A stretch of 64,000 nucleotides of DNA, from contig NZ_BEXA01000003.1 in the NCBI RefSeq assembly GCF_003864335.1, positions 1 to 64,000 on the forward strand, read 5' to 3'. Under the pieces are notes generated by a model that was not told where the DNA came from, made no database searches, and saw only the letters and a list, made by a program, of their open reading frames with translations. Position 1 is the stretch's first letter. The number at the start of each line of letters is the position of its first letter. Position numbers and translations under genes: made by a program. Of this stretch, positions 63,526 to 64,000 are shown one piece after another. This DNA is from Lentilactobacillus kosonis. Its GTDB lineage: Bacteria > Bacillota > Bacilli > Lactobacillales > Lactobacillaceae.

Positions 63526-63813
63526 TTATTCTTCACCGAATAATTGGATTTCTTTTGAATCGTCGGTTAACTTAACGATTGCTTTACGACGCTTTTTAGT
63601 GAAGCCAACATATCTACCTTGGCGTTTTTCCTTACCTTTAACGTTCATAATGTTAACTTTAGTAACTTTAACATCAAAAATGTCTTCGATAGCTTTTTTC
63701 ACTTGGGTCTTAGTTGCTCGTACATCAACGTCGAAAGTGTACTTCTTGTCGTCCATCTTACTTGTTGATTCTTCGGTAATAACGGGACGTAAAATAATAT
63801 CGCGTGATTCCAT
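63526..63813 (-). CDS. rplW: 50S ribosomal protein L23
   Basis: 95 aa. [40 protein letters not shown] and [20 protein letters not shown]. Docking site for trigger factor and SRP at the tunnel exit. ATG overlaps the rplD stop (TAATG). Intact. Confidence 0.97.
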   Translation of the reverse strand: MESRDIILRPVITEESTSKMDDKKYTFDVDVRATKTQVKKAIEDIFDVKVTKVNIMNVKGKEKRQGRYVGFTKKRRKAIVKLTDDSKEIQLFGEE

Positions 63814-64000
63814 TATGCGAGCACCTCCTCTACTTGAGAAAGGGCAGCTTTTGTAATAACGACTTTGTCGCTGTTAGCAACATCAAGTACGTTAACTCCC
63901 TTTGCAGGAACAACTTTAACGTTTTTAAGATTGCGAGCAGATAACAATGCTTTTTCGTTGTCGTCTTCCAAAACTACCAATGTCTTAGTTGCAACTTCCA
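63813..64000 (-). CDS. rplD: 50S ribosomal protein L4, C-terminal part (cut by window end)
   Basis: Only the last ~61 residues are inside the window: [60 protein letters not shown] and a final Ala. This is the L4 C-terminus with the conserved NVLD core. The ribosome binding site for rplW (GAGGAGG) is embedded in its last codons. Confidence 0.95.
   Translation of the reverse strand, partial: EVATKTLVVLEDDNEKALLSARNLKNVKVVPAKGVNVLDVANSDKVVITKAALSQVEEVLA

Overview
The window is core chromosome of a low-GC Gram-positive bacterium, and gene content points to the family Lactobacillaceae. Markers are the single large fatty-acid cluster with accBCDA embedded in it, the order pcrA-ligA-camS-gatCAB-dagK-rlmCD, the three-gene ECF module between rplQ and truA, and many TTG/GTG starts behind strong AGGAGG-type ribosome binding sites. 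I cannot fix genus or species from sequence alone. Almost all genes lie on the minus strand. Plus-strand exceptions are a small orphan gene at 2.6 kb, the gluconate genes, an aquaporin and a DUF2187 gene.

Layout: 0-4.6 kb holds a cut-off tRNA-Arg, a DEAD-box helicase, a Gfo/Idh/MocA oxidoreductase, a degenerate GH25-like protein and an RpiR regulator. That regulator is divergent from a gluconate kinase/permease pair (4.8-7.8 kb). At 7.9-10.9 kb come two tandem TMEM175-type channel genes and a YbiT-like ABC-F ATPase. At 11.2-21.9 kb lie birA and a 13-gene type II fatty-acid operon, fabZ-fabT-fabH-acpP-fabD-fabG-fabF-accB-fabZ2-accC-accD-accA-fabI. Its promoter overlaps one of two near-identical FabT-type palindromes. 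At 22.1-27.1 kb is a deoxynucleoside catabolic operon (deoC-deoB-deoD-deoR-pdp) with a CcpA cre-like site across its -35 box. At 27.2-30.2 kb is a glycine-betaine ABC transporter. At 30.5-42.8 kb come aquaporin, DUF1304 and the long pcrA-to-rlmCD run. At 42.9-47.1 kb are a PurK-like protein with xpt and a GH73 hydrolase, an ECF S component and a 5'-truncated acetyltransferase. From 47.1 kb to the end is the S10-spc-alpha ribosomal superoperon, read leftward from a partial rplD to rpsI, with secY, adk, infA, rpoA, the ECF energy-coupling module and truA.

The most striking feature is technical. I count 24 single-base indels in 21 genes (22 deletions, 2 insertions), nearly all in A/T runs, each repairable by one base. 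They hit essential genes (rpsC, rpsI, rpsN, rpsQ, rpsS, secY, ligA, fabI), so they look like consensus errors of an error-prone assembly rather than gene decay. I report whole gene spans and mark each break.

I did not find a new defence, mobile or biosynthetic system. The biologically interesting points are proteins whose catalytic motifs have eroded (GH25-like, PurK-like, second FabZ, second ATPase site of the ABC-F protein), the fab and deo promoter architectures, a possible ATT start codon and a long inverted repeat in the gluconate leader.
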